Assembly: GCF_005869875.1 (NCBI RefSeq)
Contig: NZ_VAWG01000004.1
Span: 186,001 to 250,000, forward strand
Direction: 5' to 3'
Length of the DNA: 64,000 bases
Origin: Paenibacillus pinistramenti
GTDB lineage: Bacteria; Bacillota; Bacilli; Paenibacillales; Paenibacillaceae
Each line of letters opens with the position of its first letter. Position 1 is the stretch's first letter. Shown here piece by piece: positions 9,108 through 18,621 of this stretch. Below the pieces are notes generated by a model. It did no database searches. It saw nothing but the letters and a program-made list of their open reading frames with translations, and was not told where the DNA came from. The translations under genes were made by a program, and so were the position numbers.

Positions 9108-9749
9108 ATGTTTGTGAAATGGAGACGAATAGGGCTGCTGCTTGCTGCGGGAGTGCTGGCGGCCGCGCTGAGCGCCTGCTCCTCCGATTCGGACAGCGTC
9201 TTTTCCACACAGAATGGTGCAGATTCCGCGGAAACAACGCTGCAGACGGCGCGCGTGCCCTGGGACTACCGGATTCAGGAGACGACGGTCGGCGATCTGG
9301 TGGGCAGCGACATGACGCTGCTGCCGGATAACGAGCTGCTGCCCAATGACAGCAACTATGCGACAGGCGACAAGGTATGGGTGCTGCAGTTTATGGACGC
9401 CGAGCTGACCACCGACGAGAACAACAAGAACGACATCCGGTTATCGTCGTGGAGCTCGCTTAAGACCTACAAGGACGAAGCCTCGGCGGAGAAGGATCTG
9501 GAGCAGCTGAAGGTTTCTGTCACAACAGACGTGACGCTGGTGGGGGTCTATAAGACGTCCTATCAAGGGAAGACGAGAAGCTTTGCGGTGATTGAGCTGC
9601 CCTCGGGCAACCGGGTGAAGCAGCCGATCGACGATGCGCGTTACAGCAAGCTGGAGAAGGAGAAGAATGTCTCCGTCAAGCTGGAGGAAGTACATGATTT
9701 TGCCGATTATGATCTGGCATATGCGAAATTCCGGGGGTGGGCCAATTGA
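9108..9749 (+). CDS. Lipoprotein, DUF4247-like
   Basis: 213 residues; ATG directly abuts the preceding stop. Lipoprotein signal peptide with lipobox LSAC (Cys near residue 24). The mature part is hydrophilic and contains SYxTGDKVWVLQF-like strands and a Tyr-rich C-terminus. Small lipoproteins of the DUF4247 type occur beside DUF350, ion-channel and polyamine-synthase genes in Gram-positive PspA-associated neighbourhoods; I assign that family from position and general form only. It is expected on the outer face of the cytoplasmic membrane. Its 3' end overlaps the DUF350 gene. Confidence 0.7.
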   Translation: MFVKWRRIGLLLAAGVLAAALSACSSDSDSVFSTQNGADSAETTLQTARVPWDYRIQETTVGDLVGSDMTLLPDNELLPNDSNYATGDKVWVLQFMDAELTTDENNKNDIRLSSWSSLKTYKDEASAEKDLEQLKVSVTTDVTLVGVYKTSYQGKTRSFAVIELPSGNRVKQPIDDARYSKLEKEKNVSVKLEEVHDFADYDLAYAKFRGWAN

Positions 9750-10138
9750 CGATCGTCGTTAATCTTGTAGTAAGTGTTCTTGTCATTATCGTTCTTCAGC
9801 TGCTCGGCATGTTTATTTTCAGCCTGATGACGCCTTTTAAAGATATGGAGGAGCTGCGCAAAGGCAATACAGCCGTCGCCCTCGCGTTTGGCGGCAAGTT
9901 TCTGGCAACAGCGATCGTGCTGGGTGTGGCGGCTTATACCAACACCTCCATCTGGCATATGATGCTGTGGTTTGGAGTCGGCTACGTGTGCCTGCTGGCC
10001 TCGTATTGGATCTTTGAGCTGGTGACGCCGGGCTTTAAAATCTCCGACCATTTAAAGCAGGGCAATGTGGCGGTAGGGCTGCTGCTGTGCATGGTGTTTA
10101 TCGGTACGGCTTTTGCGGTAAGCAGCCTGATCGTGTGA
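9746..10138 (+). CDS. DUF350 (YjfL-like) membrane protein
   Basis: About 130 residues with four hydrophobic segments. The duplicated two-helix form is visible: KGNTAVALAFGGKFLATAIVLG and KQGNVAVGLLLCMVFIGTAF (abbreviated here: GNTAVALAFG and GNVAVGLLLC). That GN-A-VA-G motif, appearing twice, is diagnostic of DUF350. I prefer TTG 9746, which overlaps the upstream stop as TTGA and has GGGGGTGGG upstream; GTG 9737 is the alternative. E. coli YjfL sits in the yjfIJKLMC cassette with a GspS-like ligase, matching this context. Function unknown; presumably a membrane partner of the ligase and channel. Confidence 0.85.
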   Translation: MTIVVNLVVSVLVIIVLQLLGMFIFSLMTPFKDMEELRKGNTAVALAFGGKFLATAIVLGVAAYTNTSIWHMMLWFGVGYVCLLASYWIFELVTPGFKISDHLKQGNVAVGLLLCMVFIGTAFAVSSLIV

Positions 10139-10168
10139 TGGCGGCAGTGAGGGGGAGGTGCCGGGTAC

Positions 10169-11185
10169 GTGCTCTTTGTGCTTAAAATGATTACCAGAAT
10201 GGGGCAGATGCGCAATACCTCCATCGCCCTCATTGCTGCCGGGTTTATCCTGCTGAGCGCGACGGCTGCCTTCGCCTTGGAGCCGGCTACCTTCGGCAGC
10301 TGGTTCAATGCCCTGTACTGGGTGCTGACGACCATGGCGACGGTAGGGTATGGGGATTATTTTGCCAAGACGCCTGCGGGAAAAGGGTTCACGATCTTCC
10401 TGTATATCTTCGGGATCGGGCTGCTCAGCCTAATTATCGGCAAGGTGATTGATTTGGTTGCAAGTCTTCAGCGGCAGAGAGGGGCGGGGACATTGACCTT
10501 CCGCGGAACGAACCATATGATTCTGATCAATTGGAGCCGGAAAGCGCGGGCTGCGGTAGAGGAGATTCTGGCCTACTCGCCTGACATGCCTATCGTCATT
10601 ATCGACGAATCGGACCGCCATCCGATGGAGCACCTGCACCAGGTGCATTTTATCAGCGGGGACCCCGCGCTGGATGCGGTATTGGAGAAAGCCAATCTCA
10701 AGGGGTGCCGGGCGGCGATTATTTTTGCAGATTCGAGGATTGAGGAGACATCGCTCATTGACGGCAAGTCGCTCCTTATCGTCTCCAGCATTGAGCGCCT
10801 GGCTCCCCATGTGCATACCACGGTTGAGATTACGCAGGAGAAGAATATCCGGAACTTCCAGCACGCGCAGGTGAATGAATTTGTGCTGTCCCATGACGCG
10901 ATCTCCCGGCTGGCGGTCAGGTCCGCCCTGCAGGAGGGCAGCCCTGACCTGATCCAGCAGCTGCTGAGCCGCAGTTACGGCGACGACATCTATGAGATTC
11001 CGGTGCAGTCCGGCTGGCGGACTTACGGGGAAGCGTTCCAGGCGCTGCTCCAGCAGGGGGCGACCCTGCTGGCGGACCGCAGCGATCTTGGCATCAACCG
11101 CAGGCTGAACGAGCCGATTCCGGCGGACGCGCGGCTGTACATCGTGGCGGATGCGGAGACGTACAGGCGGATCGCCGGGAAGTAA
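10169..11185 (+). CDS. Two-TM potassium channel with cytoplasmic RCK/TrkA-N domain
   Basis: 338 residues from GTG 10169 with SD GGGGAGGTG. TM1 about 18-38, pore helix, selectivity filter TVGYGD (about 58-63), TM2 about 70-92, then a RCK-like Rossmann domain (MILINWSRKARAAVEEIL; VHFISGDPALD; AAIIFAD). This is the MthK/YugO-type architecture: K+ efflux gated by a cytosolic ligand. Being last in the operon suggests ion flux is coupled to the ligase/DUF350 envelope module. The glycine-rich loop of the Rossmann fold is modified (NWSRKAR), so nucleotide binding is uncertain. Confidence 0.9.
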   Translation: MLFVLKMITRMGQMRNTSIALIAAGFILLSATAAFALEPATFGSWFNALYWVLTTMATVGYGDYFAKTPAGKGFTIFLYIFGIGLLSLIIGKVIDLVASLQRQRGAGTLTFRGTNHMILINWSRKARAAVEEILAYSPDMPIVIIDESDRHPMEHLHQVHFISGDPALDAVLEKANLKGCRAAIIFADSRIEETSLIDGKSLLIVSSIERLAPHVHTTVEITQEKNIRNFQHAQVNEFVLSHDAISRLAVRSALQEGSPDLIQQLLSRSYGDDIYEIPVQSGWRTYGEAFQALLQQGATLLADRSDLGINRRLNEPIPADARLYIVADAETYRRIAGK

Positions 11186-11260
11186 GCGGAGCTGCGGCGT
11201 GTGTGCAGCCCGCGCTTTCGCCCGCGGCCCGGCCGAGCCGGGGCATGCGGAGCAATAAAC

Positions 11261-11305
11261 AAAGAAGGCTGTCCCGGGCGTGAGGCCCGGCGGACAGCCT
11301 TCTTT
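11261..11305. terminator. Strong convergent terminator
   Basis: A perfect 13-bp stem (aaagaaggctgtc / gacagccttcttt) with an inner GC-rich stem, between the K+ channel gene and the convergent DUF554 gene. Confidence 0.85.
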
Positions 11306-11344
11306 GTGTGATTTTTCCAGGGCAGGGTTCGCCTCTCGGTTCTT

Positions 11345-12064
11345 TCAGGACCGGTAACCGAGCCCCAGGCCGAACAGCAGCGCCGTTAACAGGACGGCGG
11401 CCAGAATGGCGGGCAGCAGGTTGGCTACCTTAATCTTAGTAAGGCCAAGCAGATTAAGGCCGATCGCCGCAATCAGAATGCCGCCGGCAGCGGTCATTTC
11501 AGCGATCATTCCATCCATCAGCGCCTGCGGAACAAAGCGGTTGATCTGCGTGGCGAACAGCGCAATTGCGCCCTCATATAGAAAAACGGGCAGAGCGGAC
11601 AGCAGCACACCCAGCCCCAGGGTTGACGTCAGAATGACGGCAATAAAGCCGTCCATGACCGCTTTGGTGAACAGCACCTGGTGATTGCCTTTCATCCCGC
11701 TGTCCAGCGCGCCGATAATGGCCATCGCTCCGACCACAAACACCAGGCTGGCCGTAATAAAGCCCTGGGCAATGCCGCCCTGCTCGCCGGCGCCCAATCT
11801 CCGCTCGACCCAGCCTCCAAGCTGGGAGAACCGCTTGTCCACGTCCCACCACTCGCCAAGCACTCCGCCGGCCACAAGACTGATGAGCACGACGAGGAAA
11901 TTTTCCGTCTTGAAGGCCATCTGGATACCAAGCACCACAATCGCCAGCCCGATGCCGTTCATTACGGTTGTCTTCATACCTTCCGGAATACGCCTCAGCA
12001 GCCGGCCCAGCGCCGATCCGAATACAATTGCTGCCCCGTTAACTAAAGCCCCTAATAATACCAT
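11345..12064 (-). CDS. DUF554 membrane protein (YdfK/YqgA type)
   Basis: 239 residues from ATG 12064 (SD AGGTGGAAG); TTG two codons upstream is possible. It has about seven hydrophobic segments and family motifs at the N-terminus (GALVNGAAIVFGSALG), the middle (GFITASLVFVVGAMAIIGALDSG, here cut to GFITASLVFVVGAMAI) and KAVMDGFIAVILTSTLG. Transport function is suspected for the family but not established. It runs opposite to the K+ channel gene and follows the metallo-hydrolase gene on the same strand after a short gap, so the two could be cotranscribed. Confidence 0.88.
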   Translation of the reverse strand: MVLLGALVNGAAIVFGSALGRLLRRIPEGMKTTVMNGIGLAIVVLGIQMAFKTENFLVVLISLVAGGVLGEWWDVDKRFSQLGGWVERRLGAGEQGGIAQGFITASLVFVVGAMAIIGALDSGMKGNHQVLFTKAVMDGFIAVILTSTLGLGVLLSALPVFLYEGAIALFATQINRFVPQALMDGMIAEMTAAGGILIAAIGLNLLGLTKIKVANLLPAILAAVLLTALLFGLGLGYRS

Positions 12065-12109
12065 GTGCAAGTACTTCCACCTGTCTGTCTGAATTTGCGT
12101 CCTTACCGG

Positions 12110-12844
12110 TTAAATCTCGTAGGCGGTATGCTGCTTAAGGAAATCCATCCCGTCCGTCTTCCCTTCAAACTCGGCAAAATGATCGCCGTAATGCATCAGC
12201 GAAATCATGGATTTGATGGGCTGCGGCAGCGATTTAAGCTCGTCCAGCGTCGTATGCACCTCGCCTTTGCCGGTCAGCTGGCATTCATGAAAAATCCTCC
12301 GGACCCCGCGCTCGTCCACGAGCTTCCGGAGCAGCTCCGGCTGAAAGGTCATGTCGGCGCTGTAGAAGATGTCCCCGTTCAGCAGCAGGGAATAGCTGTT
12401 CTTCCCCGGCATATGCGGAGTGCGGAACAGTTCAACCGTCAGCCCCTTGAACAGCTCGTAAGGCTGGCCTTCCTGCAGGGGACGCACCTCAAAAAATGCC
12501 TCCAGACCATCCACGCCGTCTTCGCCCATGGCGCCTTTCAGGGTGTTCTCCCACAGCCGCTGCACCAGCGTATCGGCAATGTAGAGAACCGGGCGTTTGT
12601 TATAAACAAACTTGCATTGATAGGCGAACTCTTCCAGCCCGCCGACATGGTCGCCGTGAATATGGGTAATCAAGCAGGCGTCGATATCGCCGAAACTTTT
12701 GCCGAGCTGATACAGCGAGGCGGGCGCCGTAATCCCGCAGTCGATCATCAAAGTGAAGTTATCGCCAAGCAGCAGGGCGTTGTTGTTGTAATTTTTCTTG
12801 GCAAAAGCGTTCCCTGTGCCCAGCATTTGCAGCTGCAGTCCCAT
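12110..12844 (-). CDS. MBL-fold metallo-hydrolase
   Basis: 244 residues from ATG 12844 (SD GGGAGG). Metallo-beta-lactamase fold with the HxHxDH metal motif as THIHGDHVGG (about residues 59-68), an upstream MIDCG, and later FHECQL and SLMHYGDH likely providing further ligands. Resembles RNase Z/YhfI-like single-domain hydrolases acting on phosphoester or thioester substrates; the exact substrate cannot be deduced. A longer frame to 12940 exists but has no SD and a non-conserved extension. Confidence 0.85.
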   Translation of the reverse strand: MGLQLQMLGTGNAFAKKNYNNNALLLGDNFTLMIDCGITAPASLYQLGKSFGDIDACLITHIHGDHVGGLEEFAYQCKFVYNKRPVLYIADTLVQRLWENTLKGAMGEDGVDGLEAFFEVRPLQEGQPYELFKGLTVELFRTPHMPGKNSYSLLLNGDIFYSADMTFQPELLRKLVDERGVRRIFHECQLTGKGEVHTTLDELKSLPQPIKSMISLMHYGDHFAEFEGKTDGMDFLKQHTAYEI

Positions 12845-12983
12845 GAATGAACCTCCCGGAATGGAAAAATAGGATCCTATCCCGAATAGTAACATAAACG
12901 GCCATCCAGCCAAAGCGGGCCAGGTGTATTCAGGGGACATCGGCGGCTCTGGCGACCCTGGCGGCCCTGGCGGCCCAAAAAGA

Positions 12984-13013
12984 AAGAAGAGCCTGCCGGG
13001 GCAGACTCTTCTT
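12984..13013 (-). terminator. Terminator of the 114-residue protein gene
   Basis: aagaagagcctgcc pairs with ggcagactcttctt (one mismatch) and is followed on the minus strand by TTTCTTTTT. Confidence 0.75.
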
Positions 13014-13030
13014 GGTTCTCTTATTCGCGC

Positions 13031-13375
13031 TCACGTATAAAGCAGGGTAATGACCAGCAATTCGTACAGGACAAGGGTCAGAATCATATCATTGTAACCG
13101 AATAAGGCTCTCGGCGCGCCGCCATACGGCGTCGGGACCGGAGGCGCAGAATGCGCGGGAACCGCGATTTGCAGCAGTCCCCTGTTGCATCCGACGATCC
13201 GCCCGATAAAGACCTCGCCGTCCATGGTTTCGATCTTGACCAGCTGATTATGATGCTGCCGGCAGATCTGCTGAAGCTGATTTTTGACCGTCTTCACTTG
13301 CTGAACATAAGGACCATCCGCTTGATACAGCGGCCGCTGCTGATAACCAGGCATTTGCTGATAACTAATGTTCAT
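13031..13375 (-). CDS. Hypothetical 114-residue protein
   Basis: Start ATG 13375, or GTG one codon earlier; GGGAAGG upstream. The N-terminal 25 residues are Gln/Tyr/Pro-rich (MPGYQQRPLYQ), like many Bacillus and Paenibacillus spore-coat or surface proteins. The middle (KIETMDGEVFIGRIVGCNRGLLQIAVP, here as DGEVFIGRIVGCNRG) looks like an Sm/LSm-type small beta barrel. The C-terminus is hydrophobic and may insert in a membrane. I do not recognise a named family. It shares the orientation of the giant protease upstream, but 58 bp separates them. Confidence 0.65.
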   Translation of the reverse strand: MNISYQQMPGYQQRPLYQADGPYVQQVKTVKNQLQQICRQHHNQLVKIETMDGEVFIGRIVGCNRGLLQIAVPAHSAPPVPTPYGGAPRALFGYNDMILTLVLYELLVITLLYT

Positions 13376-13432
13376 CACAGCCTTCCCGTCATTTTACTTC
13401 ATAGATATGAAGGCGGGAGGGCGGTTATTCGG

Positions 13433-16400
13433 TTAATTCGCGTAATCGTTAAATATCCGGTAAATGACGACAGCCGTCTCGGCTCTTGTTGCTGCCTGGT
13501 CCCCGTTAAAATGATTATCCGGGCTGCCCTGCATAATGCCAAGCCCGGTAATCTGGGCGATAGCATCTTTGGCCCAAGCCTGAATTTCGGCCTGATCGGC
13601 ATAGCCGGAAGTCTGGGCGCCGGTTTGAAGCGGCTGTCCGGAAGCCTGCAGCGCTCTCGCCAGGATTACAGCCATCTCCGAACGCGTAATCGTCTGATCC
13701 GGCGCAAAGGTCTGATCGGCGTAACCGCTAATCCATCCTTGCGCGGCGGCAGCTTTCACCGCGTCTTGATACCAGCTTCCAGCCGGCACATCGGTAAATG
13801 TGGCCTGACTGCTGCTGCCGGTGCCGGTGGTGGTGCTGGTACTGGTGCTGGTTGTAAGCCCTAAAGCGCGGACCAGCAGGGTCACGAATTCTGCCCGGGT
13901 TACCTCTTTGCCCGGCGAGAAGCTGCCTGCTCCTGTACCGGTGATAATCTCTTTGGAAGCCAGAACCTCAATGGCGTTGGCTGCCCAAGGATAATTCAGA
14001 TTCGTTACATCGGCAAAGCTTGCATGCTTAGCCATAAACATATAGCGGCCGGCCGAGCTTAATTCAGCAGTGACCTCGCCATTCTCAAGATGCCCGGCGT
14101 GCAGAATGAGCTGGCCTTGAGGGCTGATTTCGTACAGGTTAATGGTTTCTCCATTGATCCCGCCCGCCTGAAGGGCTTCCAGCGGGATGGAGACGGCAGC
14201 CGGCGGATTCAGCGCGGTGCCGCTGATGGCCGAGCTATTTTTATCCAAAATAGAGAACTCATAATAGTCCCCGAGCGGCGTATAGCTGTTATCCAGCTTC
14301 AGACCCTCCATCAGCTGTTTGGCCTCGGCTGCTGTTGAAGGCTTGATCTGCGCGAAGGCCGCGTTGTCCGGCAGCGTTCCGCCTGCAGGAAGCGTTACGG
14401 TCATGCCGTTCTCCAGTTCCAGCGCTGCCGGCTTGCCCGCTTCCAGAGCTTTCTTCACCGAGCCGTCCGCAGGCTGAGCCGGAGCTGGTGCTGGTGCCGG
14501 TGCTGAAGTGCTGGATCCGCCTGTTGAAGGGGATGAAGGTTGAGTGGTAACGGTCACGGGAACCGATACAGTAAGTCCTTCGTAGCTGACTTGTACCGCG
14601 GTTTGGCCGACTGCCTGGCCGGTTACCAGACCTTCCTTAACGGAGGCAATCCTTGAATCGGACACGCTGTAGTCTGCTTCATTGGTAACGCTGATTTCCG
14701 TTCCGTCAGCATCCTTATAGACAACCTGCAGCTGCCGGCTCTTGCCTTTCTTGACGGAGACGGACTCCGGCTGTACCTTCAGCTCTGGCTGCTCCTGAAC
14801 GGTAACTTGTGCTGCCGGAACGACATCAACCGCAATAGGATTGCCGTCTTTGTCCATCAGAATCACGCTGCTGAGCTCGAACGTGTATTGTCCGCCAGGC
14901 GCCCCGTCAAAATGGAAGGCGGCCAGCGAACCGCTTCCGGTATAACCGTCCGCTTCGTTTAGGCTTTCAAAGAATTCATGCCGGTTGAGGTCATCCCCGT
15001 TATCGTAGACGGCTTCGGATACCGTTAAAGGAACCTCCGGATTGAATGCGGCCTGCTGCTCCGTCAGCTCTGGGCTCGGGGTGACCGCGGCCTCACCCAG
15101 CTGTTTGCTGTACAGCAGATCAAATTTGGCGGAATACACAGCGTCCGTAACGGCAAAGTTGACGGCAACATCAAAGCCTGCGTTCGGCTCTACCGTTGAC
15201 GGAGAGGCTGCAGGAGCAACACCGGTGAAGGTATAGCTCACGACATGGGCCGGATTTATATTTCCGTTCCCCGCCAGATCGTACACATAGATCTCAATAT
15301 TATTCTCCCCAAGGGCAAGAGGCACAGAAATGGTAAAATGCCCCTCATCGTCAACTTTGCCATCGGCTTGTACGAATTCACCATTTGCTTCATACAAGGC
15401 GGCGGCTCCGACCACATCGCTTACGGCTAGGCCGCCCTCACCGGTCAGCTCGTCGATCAGCATATCCTGAGTAATCTGACCGGAAATGGTGCCGGCCATG
15501 TTCGCTTTATCGACTTCGATTTCCGGGTCGTCCAGCTGAGATTCCGGCGCCTCCGTATCAATCACAAATAGGCCGGCCTCATCTTCAAGCGGAGCAGCAT
15601 CCTCGTAGCTGTCCCCGGCAAAAGGAATCAGATAATAAACGCCGTCCGGAAGCTTTTGTCCATCCAGAACGCCATCCCAGCCTTCGATTCCATATTGTCC
15701 GGGGTAAGCTTCTGCTTCTTCCTCCAGGGTTCCCAGCCAATCCATGCTGGAGGAGAAGACATCCAGGGAGAAATAGCCGGTGTACTTGTTGATATTAAAA
15801 AGAATATCGGACGTGTCGTAAACTCCGTCATCGTTAGGCGAGAAGGCAGGCGGAGAGGCCTGCAGGCCGGATACGGTATTGACCTGAGGAGCTTCACCCG
15901 CATAGACGGTTATCGGCAGTGCAATGACATCACCGCTGGAGGAATCGGTCAACATCAGCTTCCCTTCATAAAGCTGGTCCGCTGCGGCACTGCCGGACAT
16001 GTTTACCGTTGCTGTGAAAGAGGCATCCCCGCCTGGAGCCACCTCTACAAGAGACTGGGACAAGGTGATGTCGGCTGCGCCGGCTGCCTCGCCATACCAG
16101 GAAGATGAAATCGTATAGGTTGAGGCTGAACCGGAAAGATCCTTAATCTCTACTGTACGCTGGGCGCTGGTTCCTTTAGCGACATAGCCCAGAGAGAGGC
16201 TTCCGGTATGATAAGCGGCAGATACCTGATTCTCCACCGCGTCTGTCGTCTGCTGGACCATTGCGATCGCTTTGGCATCCATGACCTGATTCAGGTCGAT
16301 CCGGCCGGCGCCTTGATCCATATAGGAATAGCGGCTGCCGCTCCGGTCGTTCATGGACACGGCGTTGTTCATGATCAGAGACTTGATCTCATCCGGTGTA

Positions 16401-18352
16401 AGCTCCGGATATTTCTGCCTGATCAGGGCAGCGGCCCCGGCAATATGCGGTGCAGCCATACTGGTTCCGCTTTCGGACTCATACCAGCCCTCGTATTCCG
16501 GCACGCTGGATACAATGTTCATGCCCGGGGCGGAGATGTCCGGTTTCATCGTATAGGACTGCTTGGCCGGTCCGCGGGAGCTGAAGGAAGCCAGAATGTC
16601 CTGTTCGATGACTTGGCTGAGCTCGGCGGTCAGGGCATGGCTGCTTAAAGCAGCCTTGATCTTGTCACCGTCCACCCCGGAAAGTGCATAAACCGGGATG
16701 GTAATTCCCCCGCCTTCTACGGTGCCGGTTTCCAGCGCTTCCGGGAGATTGTTATAGATTAGGACGGCGGCGGCGCCGGCCTTCTGTGCATTTGCAGCTT
16801 TTTCAGAAAAATTAAATTCTCCGCGTTTAATCAAAGCAATTTTGCCTTTCAGGTTCTTGCCTTTAAAGTCGGCGGCTTTGCCCAAGCCCGCGTCCACCAG
16901 CGGGTAGGCGCCCGACAAGCTGTCCAGCCCCGGCGATCCGGCGAAAGGCTCCATGAAGAAGCTTCCATCCTCCATGGGATTAATACGCACGATTGGCGTC
17001 TCCTGCGGCGATTTGGAGGCTGCAACGGAAATGGCCATTTCAGAGGTTCCCGGTTCGCCCAGCGTTGCTGTGTCCGGACCGGAGTTGCCTGCCGAAACGA
17101 CCGGAATTACGCCGGCCAGCGCAGCATTGTTCAGGGCGATCGACTCGGCTGTCTTCTCATTGTTGAAGTCGGAGCCGAGAGAAAGGTTAATGACATCCAT
17201 TCCGTCCTCTACCGCTTTCTCAATTCCCGCGAGCACATCTTCTGAAGTGCCGCTGCCGTAAGGGCCAAGCACCTTGTAGGCATGAAGCTCGGCTTCAGGT
17301 GCTATGCCTTCTACTCCCGGCTTGCCGTCCGCTCCCACATTCTGCCCCGCAATGACCCCGGAGACATGGGTGCCGTGTGAAGTCCAATAAGGACGGCCAT
17401 CCTCGGTTTCAGGGAGATTCGGATCTTCCTTCTTCGCTTGTTCATAATCCTCTTTGGTAGTTTCATAGGGCTCGTTATCGTCATTTACAAAATCATATCC
17501 CCAGTCGCCGGACGGAATGACGGCTTCGAGATCAGGGTGATCTTTGGCGATACCGGTATCAATCACGCCGACCTTGATGCCTTCGCCTTTCTCGCCGTCC
17601 TCCCAGAACGAATCGCTGCCGATAAACTGGGTGCTGCTCTCCATGGCAGCGGCGGCAGCAGCATCCCCGTCATCTGCGGTAGCATATACCGTGTTATTCG
17701 GGTAAATGGCTTTTACTCCCGGCAGAAGCAGAAGCTCATCCACCTTGTTGGCAGGGAGGGTCAAGGAATAACCGTTAAAAATACCGGAGTACTCGCGGTT
17801 AAACTCAACATCAAGCTTATTTAAGGCCTGGGCCTTAAAGGTTCTCTGCTCCGAATCGATAATGGATTCCTGAGACTGCACGCTCAGCTTCGAACGGAGC
17901 TTGCTTCTCTGCGCTTCAAATACTTTCACGGGTTCTTCCTGAAGTTCAACTATAACGGAAATAAGGGCTTGGCTGTCTGAAGATGCAACGAAGTTTTGAG
18001 GTTCACTGCTTTGAGGTTCAGTGTCTGAATCTGAAGATTGAGGGGGAGCTTGGGTTCCGATTTCTTGGGTTACGGTATCCTGCTTCTCGATAGTGAGTCC
18101 ATTATTGTCCGAAGTCTGCCTGGAAGCCGTGGGGCGGCTCAGTGCTTTATCCTGCAGACCGGCCTTATCCTTCAGGTCTAATGCGCCTGATGACAGCACC
18201 TGGCTGTCCAATTGGGATATAACCTTCCGGTCTCCGTTTGCGGCCTGTGTTCCGCTCTGCTGACCAGCGTCCTGCTGCGCGCCTGCTCCCGGCAGGGCCA
18301 GCGTGAAGGCCAGCAGAAAGCTTACAATTCCTGCGATGATTCTCCTGCTCAA
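13433..18352 (-). CDS. Vpr-like S8 subtilisin with PA, cohesin-like, Big2 and three SLH domains
   Basis: 1639 residues from TTG 18352; signal peptide (residues 1-25, cleavage near GAGAQQ). Then an I9-type inhibitor propeptide (about 125-225) and the S8 domain with Asp in VGVIDTGI (about 265), His in SHGTHVSG (about 327) and Ser in GTSMAAPH (about 630). A protease-associated insert (KGKIALIKRGEFNF) lies between His and Ser as in Vpr. Downstream are Ig-like modules, a cohesin-like domain (about 1050-1180), a Big2 domain (about 1187-1275) and three S-layer homology repeats (about 1444-1639). It would be a secreted, cell-wall-anchored broad-specificity protease. All catalytic residues are present. 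It is twice the length of B. subtilis Vpr because of the C-terminal modules. Confidence 0.93.
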   Translation of the reverse strand: MSRRIIAGIVSFLLAFTLALPGAGAQQDAGQQSGTQAANGDRKVISQLDSQVLSSGALDLKDKAGLQDKALSRPTASRQTSDNNGLTIEKQDTVTQEIGTQAPPQSSDSDTEPQSSEPQNFVASSDSQALISVIVELQEEPVKVFEAQRSKLRSKLSVQSQESIIDSEQRTFKAQALNKLDVEFNREYSGIFNGYSLTLPANKVDELLLLPGVKAIYPNNTVYATADDGDAAAAAAMESSTQFIGSDSFWEDGEKGEGIKVGVIDTGIAKDHPDLEAVIPSGDWGYDFVNDDNEPYETTKEDYEQAKKEDPNLPETEDGRPYWTSHGTHVSGVIAGQNVGADGKPGVEGIAPEAELHAYKVLGPYGSGTSEDVLAGIEKAVEDGMDVINLSLGSDFNNEKTAESIALNNAALAGVIPVVSAGNSGPDTATLGEPGTSEMAISVAASKSPQETPIVRINPMEDGSFFMEPFAGSPGLDSLSGAYPLVDAGLGKAADFKGKNLKGKIALIKRGEFNFSEKAANAQKAGAAAVLIYNNLPEALETGTVEGGGITIPVYALSGVDGDKIKAALSSHALTAELSQVIEQDILASFSSRGPAKQSYTMKPDISAPGMNIVSSVPEYEGWYESESGTSMAAPHIAGAAALIRQKYPELTPDEIKSLIMNNAVSMNDRSGSRYSYMDQGAGRIDLNQVMDAKAIAMVQQTTDAVENQVSAAYHTGSLSLGYVAKGTSAQRTVEIKDLSGSASTYTISSSWYGEAAGAADITLSQSLVEVAPGGDASFTATVNMSGSAAADQLYEGKLMLTDSSSGDVIALPITVYAGEAPQVNTVSGLQASPPAFSPNDDGVYDTSDILFNINKYTGYFSLDVFSSSMDWLGTLEEEAEAYPGQYGIEGWDGVLDGQKLPDGVYYLIPFAGDSYEDAAPLEDEAGLFVIDTEAPESQLDDPEIEVDKANMAGTISGQITQDMLIDELTGEGGLAVSDVVGAAALYEANGEFVQADGKVDDEGHFTISVPLALGENNIEIYVYDLAGNGNINPAHVVSYTFTGVAPAASPSTVEPNAGFDVAVNFAVTDAVYSAKFDLLYSKQLGEAAVTPSPELTEQQAAFNPEVPLTVSEAVYDNGDDLNRHEFFESLNEADGYTGSGSLAAFHFDGAPGGQYTFELSSVILMDKDGNPIAVDVVPAAQVTVQEQPELKVQPESVSVKKGKSRQLQVVYKDADGTEISVTNEADYSVSDSRIASVKEGLVTGQAVGQTAVQVSYEGLTVSVPVTVTTQPSSPSTGGSSTSAPAPAPAPAQPADGSVKKALEAGKPAALELENGMTVTLPAGGTLPDNAAFAQIKPSTAAEAKQLMEGLKLDNSYTPLGDYYEFSILDKNSSAISGTALNPPAAVSIPLEALQAGGINGETINLYEISPQGQLILHAGHLENGEVTAELSSAGRYMFMAKHASFADVTNLNYPWAANAIEVLASKEIITGTGAGSFSPGKEVTRAEFVTLLVRALGLTTSTSTSTTTGTGSSSQATFTDVPAGSWYQDAVKAAAAQGWISGYADQTFAPDQTITRSEMAVILARALQASGQPLQTGAQTSGYADQAEIQAWAKDAIAQITGLGIMQGSPDNHFNGDQAATRAETAVVIYRIFNDYAN

Positions 18353-18580
18353 ACTCTCATCTCCCTCTACGATTATAGTGGCGTGTAAGCAAAGGTGACT
18401 CCTAAATAAATACTCTATCTTTTTGTCAAAATCCTCTTCATTTTTGCAAAAATATAGAATTAGTGAAAATATTACAATTTCTTACACGTTTCTGCGCACT
18501 CTGTACAAACGGGGAGGAGCGGCCCCGCGGCACGATATCAAGGACGCTAAAAAATTAAAGACGCAAAAAATTAAGGATAC

Positions 18581-18613
18581 AAAAAAGCTCTTCCCTATGT
18601 GGAAAGAGCTTTT
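18581..18613 (-). terminator. Terminator of the DoxX gene
   Basis: aaaagctcttcc pairs with ggaaagagctttt; the minus-strand transcript ends in a run of U. Confidence 0.8.
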
Positions 18614-18621
18614 CATGCCTG

